Shown: in pieces, positions 7,050 through 16,004 of the stretch | Numbering within the stretch: the first letter of the stretch is position 1 | Layout of the letters: every line of letters begins with the position of its first letter | Source: an uncultured Zoogloea sp. | GTDB taxonomy: Bacteria; Pseudomonadota; Gammaproteobacteria; Burkholderiales; Rhodocyclaceae | Direction: 5' to 3' | Length of the DNA: 53,701 nt | Assembly (NCBI GenBank): GCA_937967645.1 | Contig: CALBTT010000075.1 | Span: 1-53,701 of the forward strand | The notes under the pieces: model-generated | The model's input: the letters and a program-made list of their open reading frames with translations, nothing else | What the model was told of the DNA's origin: nothing | The model's database searches: none | Translations under genes and position numbers: made by a program

Positions 7050-8592
7050 GCAACTGGTCGACCTATCCCGGCTGCAGTTTGCAGCCACCGCCCTGTACCA
7101 CTTCCTGTTTGTTCCCCTGACCATCGGCATGGTGTGGCTGCTGGTGATCATGGAGTCGGTCTACGTGATGACCGGCAAGCCGCTGTACAAGGACATGACC
7201 CGTTTCTGGGGCAAGCTGTTCGGCATCAACTTCGCGCTGGGGGTGACGACTGGCATCACCATGGAGTTCCAGTTCGGCACCAACTGGGCTTACTACTCGC
7301 ACTACGTGGGGGACATCTTCGGGGCGCCGCTGGCCATCGAGGGGCTGATGGCCTTCTTCCTCGAGTCCACCATGATCGGCCTGTTCTTCTTTGGCTGGGA
7401 CCGCCTGTCGCGTCGCCAGCACCTGATGGTGACCGTGCTGATGGCGGTGGGCACCAACCTGTCGGCCCTGTGGATCCTGATCGCCAACGGCTGGATGCAG
7501 AACCCGGTGGGCGCCGAGTTCAGCGACGTGACCATGCGCATGGAGATGACCGACTTCTGGGCGGTGGTCTTCAATCCGGATGCCCAGGCCAAGTTCGTGC
7601 ATACCGTGTCGGCCGGCTATGTCACCGGGGCCATGTTCGTGCTGTCGATCTCGTCCTGGTACCTGCTGCGCCGCCGTGACGTGGAGTTCGCCAAGCGCAG
7701 CTTCGGCATTGCCGCGGCCTTCGGCTTTGCCTCCGTGTGCTCGGTGATCGTGCTGGGGGACGAGTCCGGCTACACCGTCGGGGAGGCCCAGCAGACCAAG
7801 CTGGCCGCCATGGAGGCCATGTGGGAGACCGAGCCGGCGCCGGCCGCCTTCAACCTCATCGCCTTTCCCAACGAGGCGGAGATGAAGAACGACTTCGCCA
7901 TCGAGATCCCCTGGGTGATGGGCCTGATCGGCACCCGCTCGCTGGACAAGCAGATCCCCGGCATCAAGGAGATCAAGGCGAAGAACCGGGAGCGCATCGT
8001 CTCCGGCATCGAGGCGGTGACCGCCCTGGATGCCCTGCGTCGCGACCCGGGCGATCAGGCGGCGCGCCGCCGCTTCGAGGCGCACAAGGCCGATCTGGGC
8101 TTCGGGCTGCTGCTGAAGAAGTACGTCAGCCGGTTCGAGCAGGTCACGCCGGAGATCATCGAGAAGGCGGTGAATGACACCGTGCCCCGGGTGGCGCCGA
8201 TGTTCTGGAGCTTCCGGCTGATGGTGGCCCTGGGCCTGGCCATGCTGCTGCTCTTCGGGCTGGCCCTGTGGCACTCGGTGAAGGGGGATTTCGCCGACCG
8301 GCCCCGGCTGCTGCGGGCCGCCGTGTACGCGCTGCCGATGCCGTGGATCGCCTGCGAGGTGGGGTGGTTCGTCGCCGAGTACGGCCGCCAGCCGTGGACC
8401 ATCTACGGCGTCCTGCCGACCCACCTGTCGGTGTCGACCCTCAGTGTGGACAGCCTCTACGGCTCGCTGGCCGGCTTCGTTGGCTTCTACACCCTGCTGC
8501 TGGTGGTCGAGATGTACCTGATGGTCAAGTTCGCCAGGCAGGGCCCGGGCAGCCTGGGTACCGGCCGCTACGCCAACGAAGCGCACGCCTGA
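7039..8592 (+). CDS. cydA: Cytochrome bd ubiquinol oxidase subunit I
   Basis: The 517-residue product is full length. An AAGGAG ribosome binding site precedes the ATG. Heme ligands can be placed at His21 (ALYHFLF) and the second His in KFVHTVSAGY. The GRQPW motif of the quinol-binding region is present. A long periplasmic Q-loop between the GDESGYT and MFWSFR regions makes this the long (E. coli-like) type. The enzyme oxidises quinol and reduces oxygen to water without pumping protons, usually at low oxygen or under stress. It is flanked by cydP and cydB in one operon. Confidence 0.97.
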   Translation: MVSEQLVDLSRLQFAATALYHFLFVPLTIGMVWLLVIMESVYVMTGKPLYKDMTRFWGKLFGINFALGVTTGITMEFQFGTNWAYYSHYVGDIFGAPLAIEGLMAFFLESTMIGLFFFGWDRLSRRQHLMVTVLMAVGTNLSALWILIANGWMQNPVGAEFSDVTMRMEMTDFWAVVFNPDAQAKFVHTVSAGYVTGAMFVLSISSWYLLRRRDVEFAKRSFGIAAAFGFASVCSVIVLGDESGYTVGEAQQTKLAAMEAMWETEPAPAAFNLIAFPNEAEMKNDFAIEIPWVMGLIGTRSLDKQIPGIKEIKAKNRERIVSGIEAVTALDALRRDPGDQAARRRFEAHKADLGFGLLLKKYVSRFEQVTPEIIEKAVNDTVPRVAPMFWSFRLMVALGLAMLLLFGLALWHSVKGDFADRPRLLRAAVYALPMPWIACEVGWFVAEYGRQPWTIYGVLPTHLSVSTLSVDSLYGSLAGFVGFYTLLLVVEMYLMVKFARQGPGSLGTGRYANEAHA

Positions 8593-8608
8593 ACGGAGGA
8601 TGGATCCC

Positions 8609-9748
8609 ATGTTCGATTACGAATTTCTCAAACTGATCTGGTGGCTGCTCGTCGGCGTGCTGCTGGTGGGTTTTGCCATCATGGATGGCCACGACATGGG
8701 GGTCGGCACGCTGCTGCCCTTCGTCGCCAAGGACGACACCGAGAGGCGGGTCGTCATCAATACCGTCGGCCCCCACTGGGACGGCAACCAGGTGTGGTTC
8801 ATCACCGGTGGTGGGGCCATCTTCGCCGCCTGGCCGCTGGTCTATGCCACCGCCTTCTCGGGCTTCTACTGGGCCATGCTGGCGGTGCTGTGGGCGCTGT
8901 TCTTCCGCCCGGTGGGCTTTGACTACCGCAGCAAGATCAGCCACCCCGGCTGGCGCAAGACCTGGGACTGGGGGCTCTTCGTCGGTGGCGCCGTGCCGCC
9001 GCTGATCTTCGGGGTGGCCTTCGGCAACCTGTTCCAGGGGGTGCCGTTCAGTTTCGACGACCATCTGGTGTCCACCTATTCGGGCAGTTTCTGGGGGCTG
9101 CTGAATCCCTTCGCGTTGCTGGCCGGGGTGGTGTCCACGGCGATGATCACCTTCCACGGGGCCATCTATCTGGCCCACCGCACCCAGGGCGAGATCCAGT
9201 GGCGGGCCCTGCGGGCGGCAGGCTTCTTCGGCGGGCTGCTGATGCTGAGCTTTGCCGGCGCGGGGGTCTGGTTGTGGCTGGGGATCCCGGGCTATGTCAT
9301 CCAGTCAGTGGTGGATGGATCGGCCTTGCCCAATCCCCTGGCCAAGACCGTGGTGCGGGAGACTGGCGCCTGGTTTGCCAACTACCGGCACCAGCCGGCC
9401 ACCGTGGCCCTGCCGGTGCTGGCGTTCGCCGGGGTGATCGGCGCCCAGGTGCTGGCCCGCTGCGGGCGCACCATGGCGGCCTTCTGGGCCTCGGCCCTGG
9501 CCATCGTCGGGGTCATCGGCACGGCCGGGGCGGCCCTGTTCCCCTTCGTCATGCCCTCGTCCCTCGATCCGCGGGCCAGCCTCACCGTGTGGGACAGCGT
9601 TTCCAGCCAGCGCACCCTCGGCATCATGCTGTGGGCCACGCTGATCTTCATGCCCATCATCATTTTCTACACGAGCTGGGCCTACCGCGTGATGGGGGGC
9701 AAGGTCACCGCCGCCTACGTGCGGGAAAACAGTCATTCCGCTTACTGA
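8609..9748 (+). CDS. cydB: Cytochrome bd ubiquinol oxidase subunit II
   Basis: The product has 379 residues with about eight membrane helices. FDYEFLKLIWWLLVGVLLVGF and the DGHDMGVGTLLPF stretch are typical of CydB. The ATG at 8609 is chosen because GGAGG sits 10 bases before it; an ATG at 8600 overlaps that ribosome binding site. It pairs with CydA to form the oxidase. It lies 16 bases after cydA and 12 bases before cydX. Confidence 0.97.
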   Translation: MFDYEFLKLIWWLLVGVLLVGFAIMDGHDMGVGTLLPFVAKDDTERRVVINTVGPHWDGNQVWFITGGGAIFAAWPLVYATAFSGFYWAMLAVLWALFFRPVGFDYRSKISHPGWRKTWDWGLFVGGAVPPLIFGVAFGNLFQGVPFSFDDHLVSTYSGSFWGLLNPFALLAGVVSTAMITFHGAIYLAHRTQGEIQWRALRAAGFFGGLLMLSFAGAGVWLWLGIPGYVIQSVVDGSALPNPLAKTVVRETGAWFANYRHQPATVALPVLAFAGVIGAQVLARCGRTMAAFWASALAIVGVIGTAGAALFPFVMPSSLDPRASLTVWDSVSSQRTLGIMLWATLIFMPIIIFYTSWAYRVMGGKVTAAYVRENSHSAY

Positions 9749-9760
9749 GGAGTCAACGAC

Positions 9761-9877
9761 ATGTGGTATTTCACCTGGGTACTGGGCATCGGCTTCGCCG
9801 TGCTGCTGGCCATTCTCAACGCCCTGTGGGCCGAGCATGAGGCCGGGCGCCGGTCGATGGCCGGGGGGCGTGACTGA
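9761..9877 (+). CDS. cydX: Cytochrome bd small subunit CydX
   Basis: The 38-residue product starts MWYFTWVLG, the hallmark of CydX, and continues as one membrane helix followed by a hydrophilic tail. CydX stabilises the heme groups of the CydAB complex. A GAGGAG ribosome binding site lies 8 bases before the ATG. Its TGA overlaps the ATG of the next gene in an ATGA-type junction, so the Rieske gene is translated directly after it. Confidence 0.93.
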   Translation: MWYFTWVLGIGFAVLLAILNALWAEHEAGRRSMAGGRD

Positions 9878-10506
9878 TGGCGATCAATACCGTTTCCCTG
9901 CCCGTGGGCGACGCTGCCGACGGCAGCGCCTGCAACCCCTCCCGGCGCACGCTGCTGGTGGCCACGGCCGGAGCCGGCGGTGCGTTGCTGGTGGGGGCCG
10001 CCGTCCCCTTCGTCGGCAGCCTGACGCCCTCCGAAAGGGCGATGGCCGCGGGCGCGCCGGTCGAGGTGGACATCGAGAAGCTGGCCCCTGGCGACATGAT
10101 GGTCGTCGAATGGCGCGGCAAGCCCGTATGGATCCTGCGCCGTACGCCCGAAATGCTGGCCGCCCTGGCCAAGGCCGAGCCCCACCTGGCCGATCCGGGG
10201 TCCGCGGTCGAGGCGCAGCAGCCCGATTACGCACGCAACCTGCAGCGTTCCCGGCGTCCGGATGTCTTTGTGGCGGTTGGCATCTGCACCCACCTGGGGT
10301 GCTCGCCGTCCAGCGCCTTCCAAGCGGGTAATCCGGCCCTGGGGGCCGACTGGCCGGGGGGCTTCCTGTGCCCCTGCCACGGTTCGACCTTCGACTTCGC
10401 CGGGCGGGTCTTCAAGAACAAGCCGGCGCCAACCAACCTCGAGGTGCCGCCCCACGCCTATCTGAGCGACACGCGCCTGGTCATCGGCGTCGATCAGCCG
10501 GCCTGA
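9877..10506 (+). CDS. petA: Rieske iron-sulfur protein (PetA type) inside the cyd operon
   Basis: The 209-residue product has an N-terminal twin-arginine start (SRRTLL) and one hydrophobic anchor at about 24-48. The C-terminal Rieske fold has both boxes complete: CTHLGC (Cys137, His139, Cys142) and CPCHGS (Cys165, Cys167, His168). These bind a [2Fe-2S] cluster with the usual disulfide. In the bc1 complex this subunit takes electrons from quinol and passes them to cytochrome c1. Here there is no cytochrome b or c1 gene nearby; instead it overlaps cydX and precedes a YbgE gene. It may be a second bc1 Rieske subunit or have a bd-linked role. The symbol reflects family only. Confidence 0.9.
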   Translation: MAINTVSLPVGDAADGSACNPSRRTLLVATAGAGGALLVGAAVPFVGSLTPSERAMAAGAPVEVDIEKLAPGDMMVVEWRGKPVWILRRTPEMLAALAKAEPHLADPGSAVEAQQPDYARNLQRSRRPDVFVAVGICTHLGCSPSSAFQAGNPALGADWPGGFLCPCHGSTFDFAGRVFKNKPAPTNLEVPPHAYLSDTRLVIGVDQPA

Positions 10507-10529
10507 CCGGAGCGTCCGGGAGAATCGTC

Positions 10530-10829
10530 ATGCACAAGAGAAGAGCGGATGGCATCACGCCGGACGCACCGGACAGGGGCTTCCGCCTGCTGTCCTTGCT
10601 GACCGGCGTCGTCCTGATCGTGCTGCTCACCGTGTTTCCCCAGGTCGCCATGGATCGCTGGGGGGCGGCGGATCATGTCGCGGCCCTGCTGCTGCTGTGG
10701 TCGATGAGCGCCGGGCTGGTGAGCGGGGTGGGCTTTGTCCCGCTCAGAGGGGGGCCGCGCCTGCTGCTGTCAAGCCAGGCCTGCCTTTTTGCCCTGGTGC
10801 TGGGCGTGCTCAGGGTTGCCGGGCATTGA
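10530..10829 (+). CDS. ybgE: Cyd operon protein, YbgE-like
   Basis: The 99-residue product has two or three membrane segments and the stretch WSMSAGLVSGVGFVPLRG, which resembles the SAG-x-HGVGFVPR signature of YbgE proteins found downstream of cydABX. The function of YbgE is not settled; it is cotranscribed with bd oxidase. It follows the Rieske gene by 23 bases with GGGAGA before the ATG. Its place after the Rieske gene shows that the latter sits inside a cyd operon rather than beside it. Confidence 0.75.
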   Translation: MHKRRADGITPDAPDRGFRLLSLLTGVVLIVLLTVFPQVAMDRWGAADHVAALLLLWSMSAGLVSGVGFVPLRGGPRLLLSSQACLFALVLGVLRVAGH

Positions 10830-10874
10830 GTTGGGGCCCGGGCCGGCCCTGTCGCAGCCCGGAAGTGGCCCGCC

Positions 10875-13800
10875 TCATCCCTGCTCCAGGATGAGCCTGG
10901 CTCGCGTAATCACGTTCTTCAGTTCCTGTTCCGTGTCCTGCAGCAAGGTGTCGAGTTCCGCGCCCGCTCGCTGGCCATGGGTGAGGTCCTGCAGGCGCTC
11001 GGCCAGGGTCCGCAGCGGGAAGGCGCCGATCTGGGCTGCCGTGCCCTTGAGGTTGTGGGCGACCTGCTCTGCCGTGGGCCAGTCTCCTTCCCGTACGGCT
11101 GCGGAGACACGTTCGGCGGCATCGCTCTGGCCGACCAGGAACTGCCCGAGGATCTGGCGGTACAGTGTCTCGATGCCGGCGACCTGCGCCAGACCCTGCA
11201 CGGGGTCGATCGGCTCTGCGTCCGGCGAGGTGGACGCGGTGGCCTCGCGTGTTTCGGCGGACGCCATCGTGGCCGGCTGGGGAAGCCATTTCTGCAGGAT
11301 GGCGACCAGCTTGTGGGGGTCGATCGGCTTGCCGATGTGATCGTTCATACCGGCCTCCAGGCAGCGCTGGCGGTCACCGGCCATGGCGTTGGCGGTCATG
11401 GCGATGATGGGCAGGTCTGTCGGCGTGGCGCTGCGGCGGATCTCCCGGGTGGCAGCGAGGCCATCCATGACGGGCATCTGCATGTCCATGAAGATCAGCC
11501 CGTACGGGGTCTTCCGGGCCATCTCGACGGCCAGGGCGCCGTTCTCGGCGATGTCTGCCTCGAGCCCAAGGACCTGCAGCAGGCCCTTGGCGACCTCCTG
11601 GCTGAGCTCGTTGTCCTCGGCGACCAACACCCTGATGCCCTGGAACTCAGGGTGGGGTACCAGGGCCTCCAGGCGGGCCGGCGCCTGGGGCGTGTCCTTG
11701 CGCGGCCCTCCGAACTGACGGATGACCGCGTTGAACAGCGCGGACGGTGTGACGGGCTTGGTGAGCACCTCGCGTACGCCTTCTCTCGCGGCGGCGGCCG
11801 TCACTTCGTCACGGTCGAAGGCGGTCACCATGACCGTGGCGGGGGCGGCATGGCCCAGCCTTTCCGGGAGCTTGTGCGCCACCTGGATGCCGTCCATGTC
11901 GGGCATCTTCCAGTCGAGCAGGATCAGGTCGTAGGGCTGCCCGTCGTGCTCGGCCCGCTCGGCTTCTTCCAGCGCCTCCTGGCCCGAGGCCACGGAGTGG
12001 GGGGTGAAGCCCATGCTCAGTGACATCTCCTCGATGACCTCCCGGGCTTGCGGATTGTCGTCGACGATCAGGGTGTGCAGGCCCCGCAGATCCGGGTTGT
12101 CCAGGTAGGTCGGCCCGGGTTTGTCGCCAACGGCGAGGCGGGCCGTGAAGGCGAAGGTGGAGCCCGCGCCTGGTGTGCTGTCGACGGTGATGTCGCCTTG
12201 CATCAGGCGGGCCAGCCCCCGCGAGATCGCCAGGCCCAGGCCGGTGCCGCCGAACTTGCGCGTGGTCGATGTATCGGCCTGATGAAAGCTCTCGAAGAGA
12301 TCCTGACGCTGTACCTCGGAGAGGCCGATGCCGCTGTCGCCGATCGCAAAATGCAGCCATGCCTGGGCGTCGGTGCACTCCGTGGCTGACACGAGCACGG
12401 ACACGTGCCCCTTCTCGGTGAACTTGATCGCGTTGTTGATCAGGTTGATGAGGATCTGCTTGATCCGGAAGGCATCGCCGATCAGTTGCCGGGGCACGTC
12501 GGGCTTGATGCGGACGATGAACTCCAGGCCCTTGCGCGCGATGCGCTCGCCAAAGACCGCGATGAGCTCTTCAAGGAGCAACTCGAGCTCGAAGGCGTCG
12601 TGCTCCAGCACGGTCTTTCCCGCCTCGAGCTTGCTGAAGTCCAGGATGTCGTTGATGACCGAGAGCAGGTGCTGGCTCGCGCCATGGATCTTCAACAGGT
12701 AGTCGCGCACGCCTGGCGGCGGCCCGGCCTTCAAGGCCAGGTGGGTCATGCCGATCACCGCGTTCATGGGGGTGCGGATCTCGTGGGACATGTTGGCCAG
12801 GAAGGCCGCCTTGGTGTTGGCCGCGTCTTCCGCCAGCGCGCGGGCGCGGGCCATCTCGTCGATGGCGGCCCGCTCGGCGGTCACGTCCTCGAAGGTGCCG
12901 GCAAAGCCCTGGGCCGGATCCTGCGGGTTGATGGCGCGCACCGTCTTGCGGCACCAGAAGTACTGGCCGTTGCGCCGGACGAACTGGCGCTCCTCCGAAA
13001 AGTAGCCCGACCCGGCGAGGGCTTCGGCCAGCTTGTGACTGACTTCCTCATAGGTGGCGATGTCGGGGTAGAGCACGGCGGTCGTCTGCCCCACCAGCTC
13101 GCCGGGGGGGTAGCCGAACAGCTCCTCCATGGTTTGGTTGCACTGGACGATGAGCCGGTCGCGGGTCAGGATGATGCCGACGGTGGCCGCGTCGAAGACG
13201 GCCTTCTGCTCGTCGGCGCGACTCTTCAGCGCACTGGCGGCCGCGCGTTCCTGGGTGATGTCCGCCACCGTGGCGAGGGCGATGCTGTCGGGCTGGCCCG
13301 GTTCCAGCAGGCGGATGGAGACCCTTGCCCACAGGGGTGTTCCATCCTTGCGGATGATTTCATGCTCGCGATGGACGGTGTCACCGCCTGCGATGTGGGG
13401 GTACAACTGTTCTCCGAAGTGCTCGAATGCTTCCTCGCTGCCGTACCACGCCCGTGTCGAGTGGCCGACCATCTCGTCCTTGTCGTAGCCCAGCTGGGTC
13501 TCGAGCATCCGGTTGCACTTGAGCACGATCCGGTCTTTCAGCAGCACGATGCCGATGGGGGCGGCGTCGAAGATCGCGCTGAGTTCGACGGTGCGCTGCT
13601 GCACCAGGTCTTCGAGGTGATCGTTGTAGGTCTCCAGGTTGGCCTGGGCCTGCTTGAGCTCGGTGATGTCGCGGGCCACGCCGTATAGCCCGATGAGGTT
13701 TCCGTTGTCGTCCCGGATCGGGTACTTGCGGTTGTCCACCCATCCCCTCAAGCCGTCGCGCGTGAGGGTCTGCTGAATGTCCTGCGCAACCTCGGTGCCG

Positions 13801-14360
13801 CTGAAGACTTCCTTTTCCAGGCGGTAGTAGATGTCCGCATAGGCTTCGGGAAAGACATCGTAGTCCGTCTTGCCGATGAAATCGGTCCAGTGGGAGACGG
13901 GCTCGCACAAGGACACCAGGGTCTGGCTGGCGCCGGTGAAGACGTGGTTGCGGTCCTTGAAATAGATGAAGTCGTCCGTGTTCTCGAGCATGGCCCTCAG
14001 GGTGGGCACACCGGCTGCATCCGGCATGGTCCGGGGCAGGCTCCGCACGTCCTGGAGCAACAGCAGGAGCTCGACACCGCCGCGGCGGGCGGCGCGCCGG
14101 GAGTATTCCGCCCGCACGCAGCGGATGCGGCCGTCGGCATGGCGAATGCGCAGGTTGGCGGTCGAGGGCTCAGGAGCAAGCACGGGGCTGAAGAGCTGGG
14201 CGGCGACATCGCTGTCGTCGGGGTGGATCAGGTGCTTGATCCGGACCAGGCCACTCACCAGGTCTTCCGCACTGTAGCCAAGGATATGGCTGGCCCCTGC
14301 CTCTGCCGATAGCACGCGTAGCTCGGCCCCCAGATCGATACACAGGCGAGCTTCAATCAC
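10875..14360 (-). CDS. Hybrid sensor histidine kinase (four PAS, HisKA, HATPase, two receivers, Hpt)
   Basis: The 1161-residue product has no membrane segment. PAS-type folds can be placed at about 1-105, 120-240, 258-372 and 385-498, each ending in a D-[IV]-T-x-E-like turn. The dimerisation domain carries phospho-acceptor His526 in FLANMSHEIRTPMNAVIGM. ATPase N, G1 and G2 boxes follow (NLINNAIKFT, GDSGIGL, GGTGLGL). Receiver 1 (about 762-882) has Asp816, receiver 2 (909-1028) Asp959, and the Hpt domain His1102 (AHNLKGTAAQ). All phosphorelay residues are present, so it can run a full His-Asp-His relay. No response regulator lies next to it. It is divergent from the chemoreceptor at 14622 with 261 bases between. 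Confidence 0.92.
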   Translation of the reverse strand: MIEARLCIDLGAELRVLSAEAGASHILGYSAEDLVSGLVRIKHLIHPDDSDVAAQLFSPVLAPEPSTANLRIRHADGRIRCVRAEYSRRAARRGGVELLLLLQDVRSLPRTMPDAAGVPTLRAMLENTDDFIYFKDRNHVFTGASQTLVSLCEPVSHWTDFIGKTDYDVFPEAYADIYYRLEKEVFSGTEVAQDIQQTLTRDGLRGWVDNRKYPIRDDNGNLIGLYGVARDITELKQAQANLETYNDHLEDLVQQRTVELSAIFDAAPIGIVLLKDRIVLKCNRMLETQLGYDKDEMVGHSTRAWYGSEEAFEHFGEQLYPHIAGGDTVHREHEIIRKDGTPLWARVSIRLLEPGQPDSIALATVADITQERAAASALKSRADEQKAVFDAATVGIILTRDRLIVQCNQTMEELFGYPPGELVGQTTAVLYPDIATYEEVSHKLAEALAGSGYFSEERQFVRRNGQYFWCRKTVRAINPQDPAQGFAGTFEDVTAERAAIDEMARARALAEDAANTKAAFLANMSHEIRTPMNAVIGMTHLALKAGPPPGVRDYLLKIHGASQHLLSVINDILDFSKLEAGKTVLEHDAFELELLLEELIAVFGERIARKGLEFIVRIKPDVPRQLIGDAFRIKQILINLINNAIKFTEKGHVSVLVSATECTDAQAWLHFAIGDSGIGLSEVQRQDLFESFHQADTSTTRKFGGTGLGLAISRGLARLMQGDITVDSTPGAGSTFAFTARLAVGDKPGPTYLDNPDLRGLHTLIVDDNPQAREVIEEMSLSMGFTPHSVASGQEALEEAERAEHDGQPYDLILLDWKMPDMDGIQVAHKLPERLGHAAPATVMVTAFDRDEVTAAAAREGVREVLTKPVTPSALFNAVIRQFGGPRKDTPQAPARLEALVPHPEFQGIRVLVAEDNELSQEVAKGLLQVLGLEADIAENGALAVEMARKTPYGLIFMDMQMPVMDGLAATREIRRSATPTDLPIIAMTANAMAGDRQRCLEAGMNDHIGKPIDPHKLVAILQKWLPQPATMASAETREATASTSPDAEPIDPVQGLAQVAGIETLYRQILGQFLVGQSDAAERVSAAVREGDWPTAEQVAHNLKGTAAQIGAFPLRTLAERLQDLTHGQRAGAELDTLLQDTEQELKNVITRARLILEQG

Positions 14361-14529
14361 CGTCGTTTCTCCCTCTCGGCGGCTGCTGATTCGGAATGGC
14401 AGACAGCCGCGCTCCCGGGGCGAATATTAAACCGAGTCAGACCGGGGCGTGGATAAACCGGGCCCTGGCCGGCTTGCGCCCCGCCGGTCGCGCGTTGCGG
14501 CTCGATGGGCCTCGTTCGATACGTGCTCC

Positions 14530-14556
14530 TAAAGAGTGAGCGGGGTTTGTCCGTAA
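14530..14556 (+). promoter_or_regulatory. Candidate FliA (sigma-28) promoter of the PAS-PAS chemoreceptor
   Basis: TAAAGAGT, then about 12 bases, then TCCGTAAGCC. The flagellar consensus is TAAAGTTT-N11-GCCGATAA. The match is partial, but the other chemoreceptor gene of the window has a very similar element (24615-24641) with the same CCGTAAGCC core. Confidence 0.4.
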
Positions 14557-14621
14557 GCCTGTAGTGAGAGTTTTCCCACCTCCTACGGGTGAGGGCCCTC
14601 ACATCCACAAGGGGAACAGGA

Positions 14622-16004
14622 ATGGGTGCTGCAGAGAAGCCCGGGAGGGCGGTCAAGCTTGCCGGGAGTGCGGACGAGCAATTCAATGTTGCGGACGAGG
14701 ATCTGGCGGGCTTCGTGGCCGCGATCAGCCGCAGTCAGGCCATCATCGAGTTCGACCTCGACGGCATCATCCTGGCTGCCAATGAGAATTTCCTGAGCCT
14801 GATGGGGTACCGCCTGGATGAACTGGTCGGTCAGCACCACCGCCTGTTCGTCGATCAGGAAGAGGTGGCCGGTGCGGCCTACCAGGTCTTCTGGGATCGC
14901 CTGCGCCGTGGGGAAAGTCAGGCCGGCGAGTTCCGGCGGATTCACCGGGATGGTCGGGATGTGTGGATCCAGGCGACCTACAGCCCCGTCTTCGATGCCC
15001 TCGGCAAGCCGGTCAAGGTGCTGAAGCTCGCCAGCGACGTCACCCAGAGCAAGCTGCGTAATGCGGAGTTTGCCGCCAAGGTGGCGGCCATCGATGAAGG
15101 TCAGGCGGTCATCGAGTTCGATCTGGACGGCAATGTGCTCACCGCCAACCGCAATTTCCTGGTGGCCATGGGCTACACCCTGCGCGAAATCCAGGGCCAT
15201 CACCACAGCCAGTTCTGTAGCGTCGAGTACACCCAGAGCGAGGAATACCGGGATTTCTGGTTGCGCCTCAATGCGGGCGAGCACATCAGCGGGCGCTTCC
15301 ACCGCATCGGCAAGTTCAACCGGGACGTGTGGATCCAGGCCACCTACAACCCGATCCTGGATCTCAAGGGGCAGGTCATCAAGATCATCAAGTACGCCCA
15401 CGACGTGACCCAGGAGGTCCTGCTGGCGCGGCGGATCACCGACAAGGCCACGGAGATGACCGGCAGCGTGCGCAGCCTGGTGGACAGCATCAAGGCCATC
15501 GCCGACAACTCCGGCGTCGCCTCGAGCATGGCGATGGAGACGTCTTCGGCGGCGAAGACCGGCTTCGATGCCGTCCAGAAGTCGATCGCGGCCATCGATC
15601 GCATTCAGAGCAGCTCCAGCCGGGTGGCGGAGATCGTCCGGGTGATCAGCGAGATCGCCAACCAGACCAACCTGCTGGCCTTCAACGCGGCCATCGAGGC
15701 GGCCCGCGCCGGACAGCAGGGGGTGGGCTTTTCGGTGGTGGCGGCGGAAGTCCGCAAGCTGGCCGAGCGCAGCTCCAGCGCGGCCCAGGAGATTGGCCGC
15801 CTGATCGACGAGTCGTCCCATAACGTGCAGCAGGGCGCCGATGTGAGCCGCTCGGCGGCGAGCAGTTTCGAAGGCATCCTGAGCTCGGTGGAGCGCACGG
15901 TGGCCAGTGCCGGCGAGATTGCCGGCGCCACCGAGCAGCAGCGCGAGCTGGCCGGTCAGGTGTCCCGGCTGATCGAGGAACTGGCCCGGGCCGTCGAGCG
16001 ATGA
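14622..16004 (+). CDS. Soluble methyl-accepting chemotaxis protein, PAS-PAS-MCP (BdlA-like plan)
   Basis: The 460-residue product has no membrane segment or HAMP. Two similar PAS domains lie at about 35-145 and 155-268 (AIIEFDLDGIILAANENF; AVIEFDLDGNVLTANRNF), so one arose by duplication. The signalling domain (about 275-460) has the hairpin tip NQTNLLAFNAAIEAARAGQQGVGFSVVAAEVRKLAERS. The layout is that of P. aeruginosa BdlA and Aer-like receptors, which sense redox or oxygen through PAS cofactors. The ATG at 14622 has AGGGGA before it. Its stop overlaps the triple-CheW gene in an ATGA junction, so the two products probably work together. The histidine-rich QHHR/HHHS after each PAS core is notable. 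Confidence 0.9.
   Translation: MGAAEKPGRAVKLAGSADEQFNVADEDLAGFVAAISRSQAIIEFDLDGIILAANENFLSLMGYRLDELVGQHHRLFVDQEEVAGAAYQVFWDRLRRGESQAGEFRRIHRDGRDVWIQATYSPVFDALGKPVKVLKLASDVTQSKLRNAEFAAKVAAIDEGQAVIEFDLDGNVLTANRNFLVAMGYTLREIQGHHHSQFCSVEYTQSEEYRDFWLRLNAGEHISGRFHRIGKFNRDVWIQATYNPILDLKGQVIKIIKYAHDVTQEVLLARRITDKATEMTGSVRSLVDSIKAIADNSGVASSMAMETSSAAKTGFDAVQKSIAAIDRIQSSSSRVAEIVRVISEIANQTNLLAFNAAIEAARAGQQGVGFSVVAAEVRKLAERSSSAAQEIGRLIDESSHNVQQGADVSRSAASSFEGILSSVERTVASAGEIAGATEQQRELAGQVSRLIEELARAVER

Noticed and set aside
7063..8610. 515-codon minus-strand frame opposite cydA
   Set aside because: Antisense shadow of a certain gene with no motifs.
12405..13688. 427-codon plus-strand frame opposite the hybrid kinase
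   Set aside because: Antisense shadow; the kinase frame contains all phosphorelay motifs.
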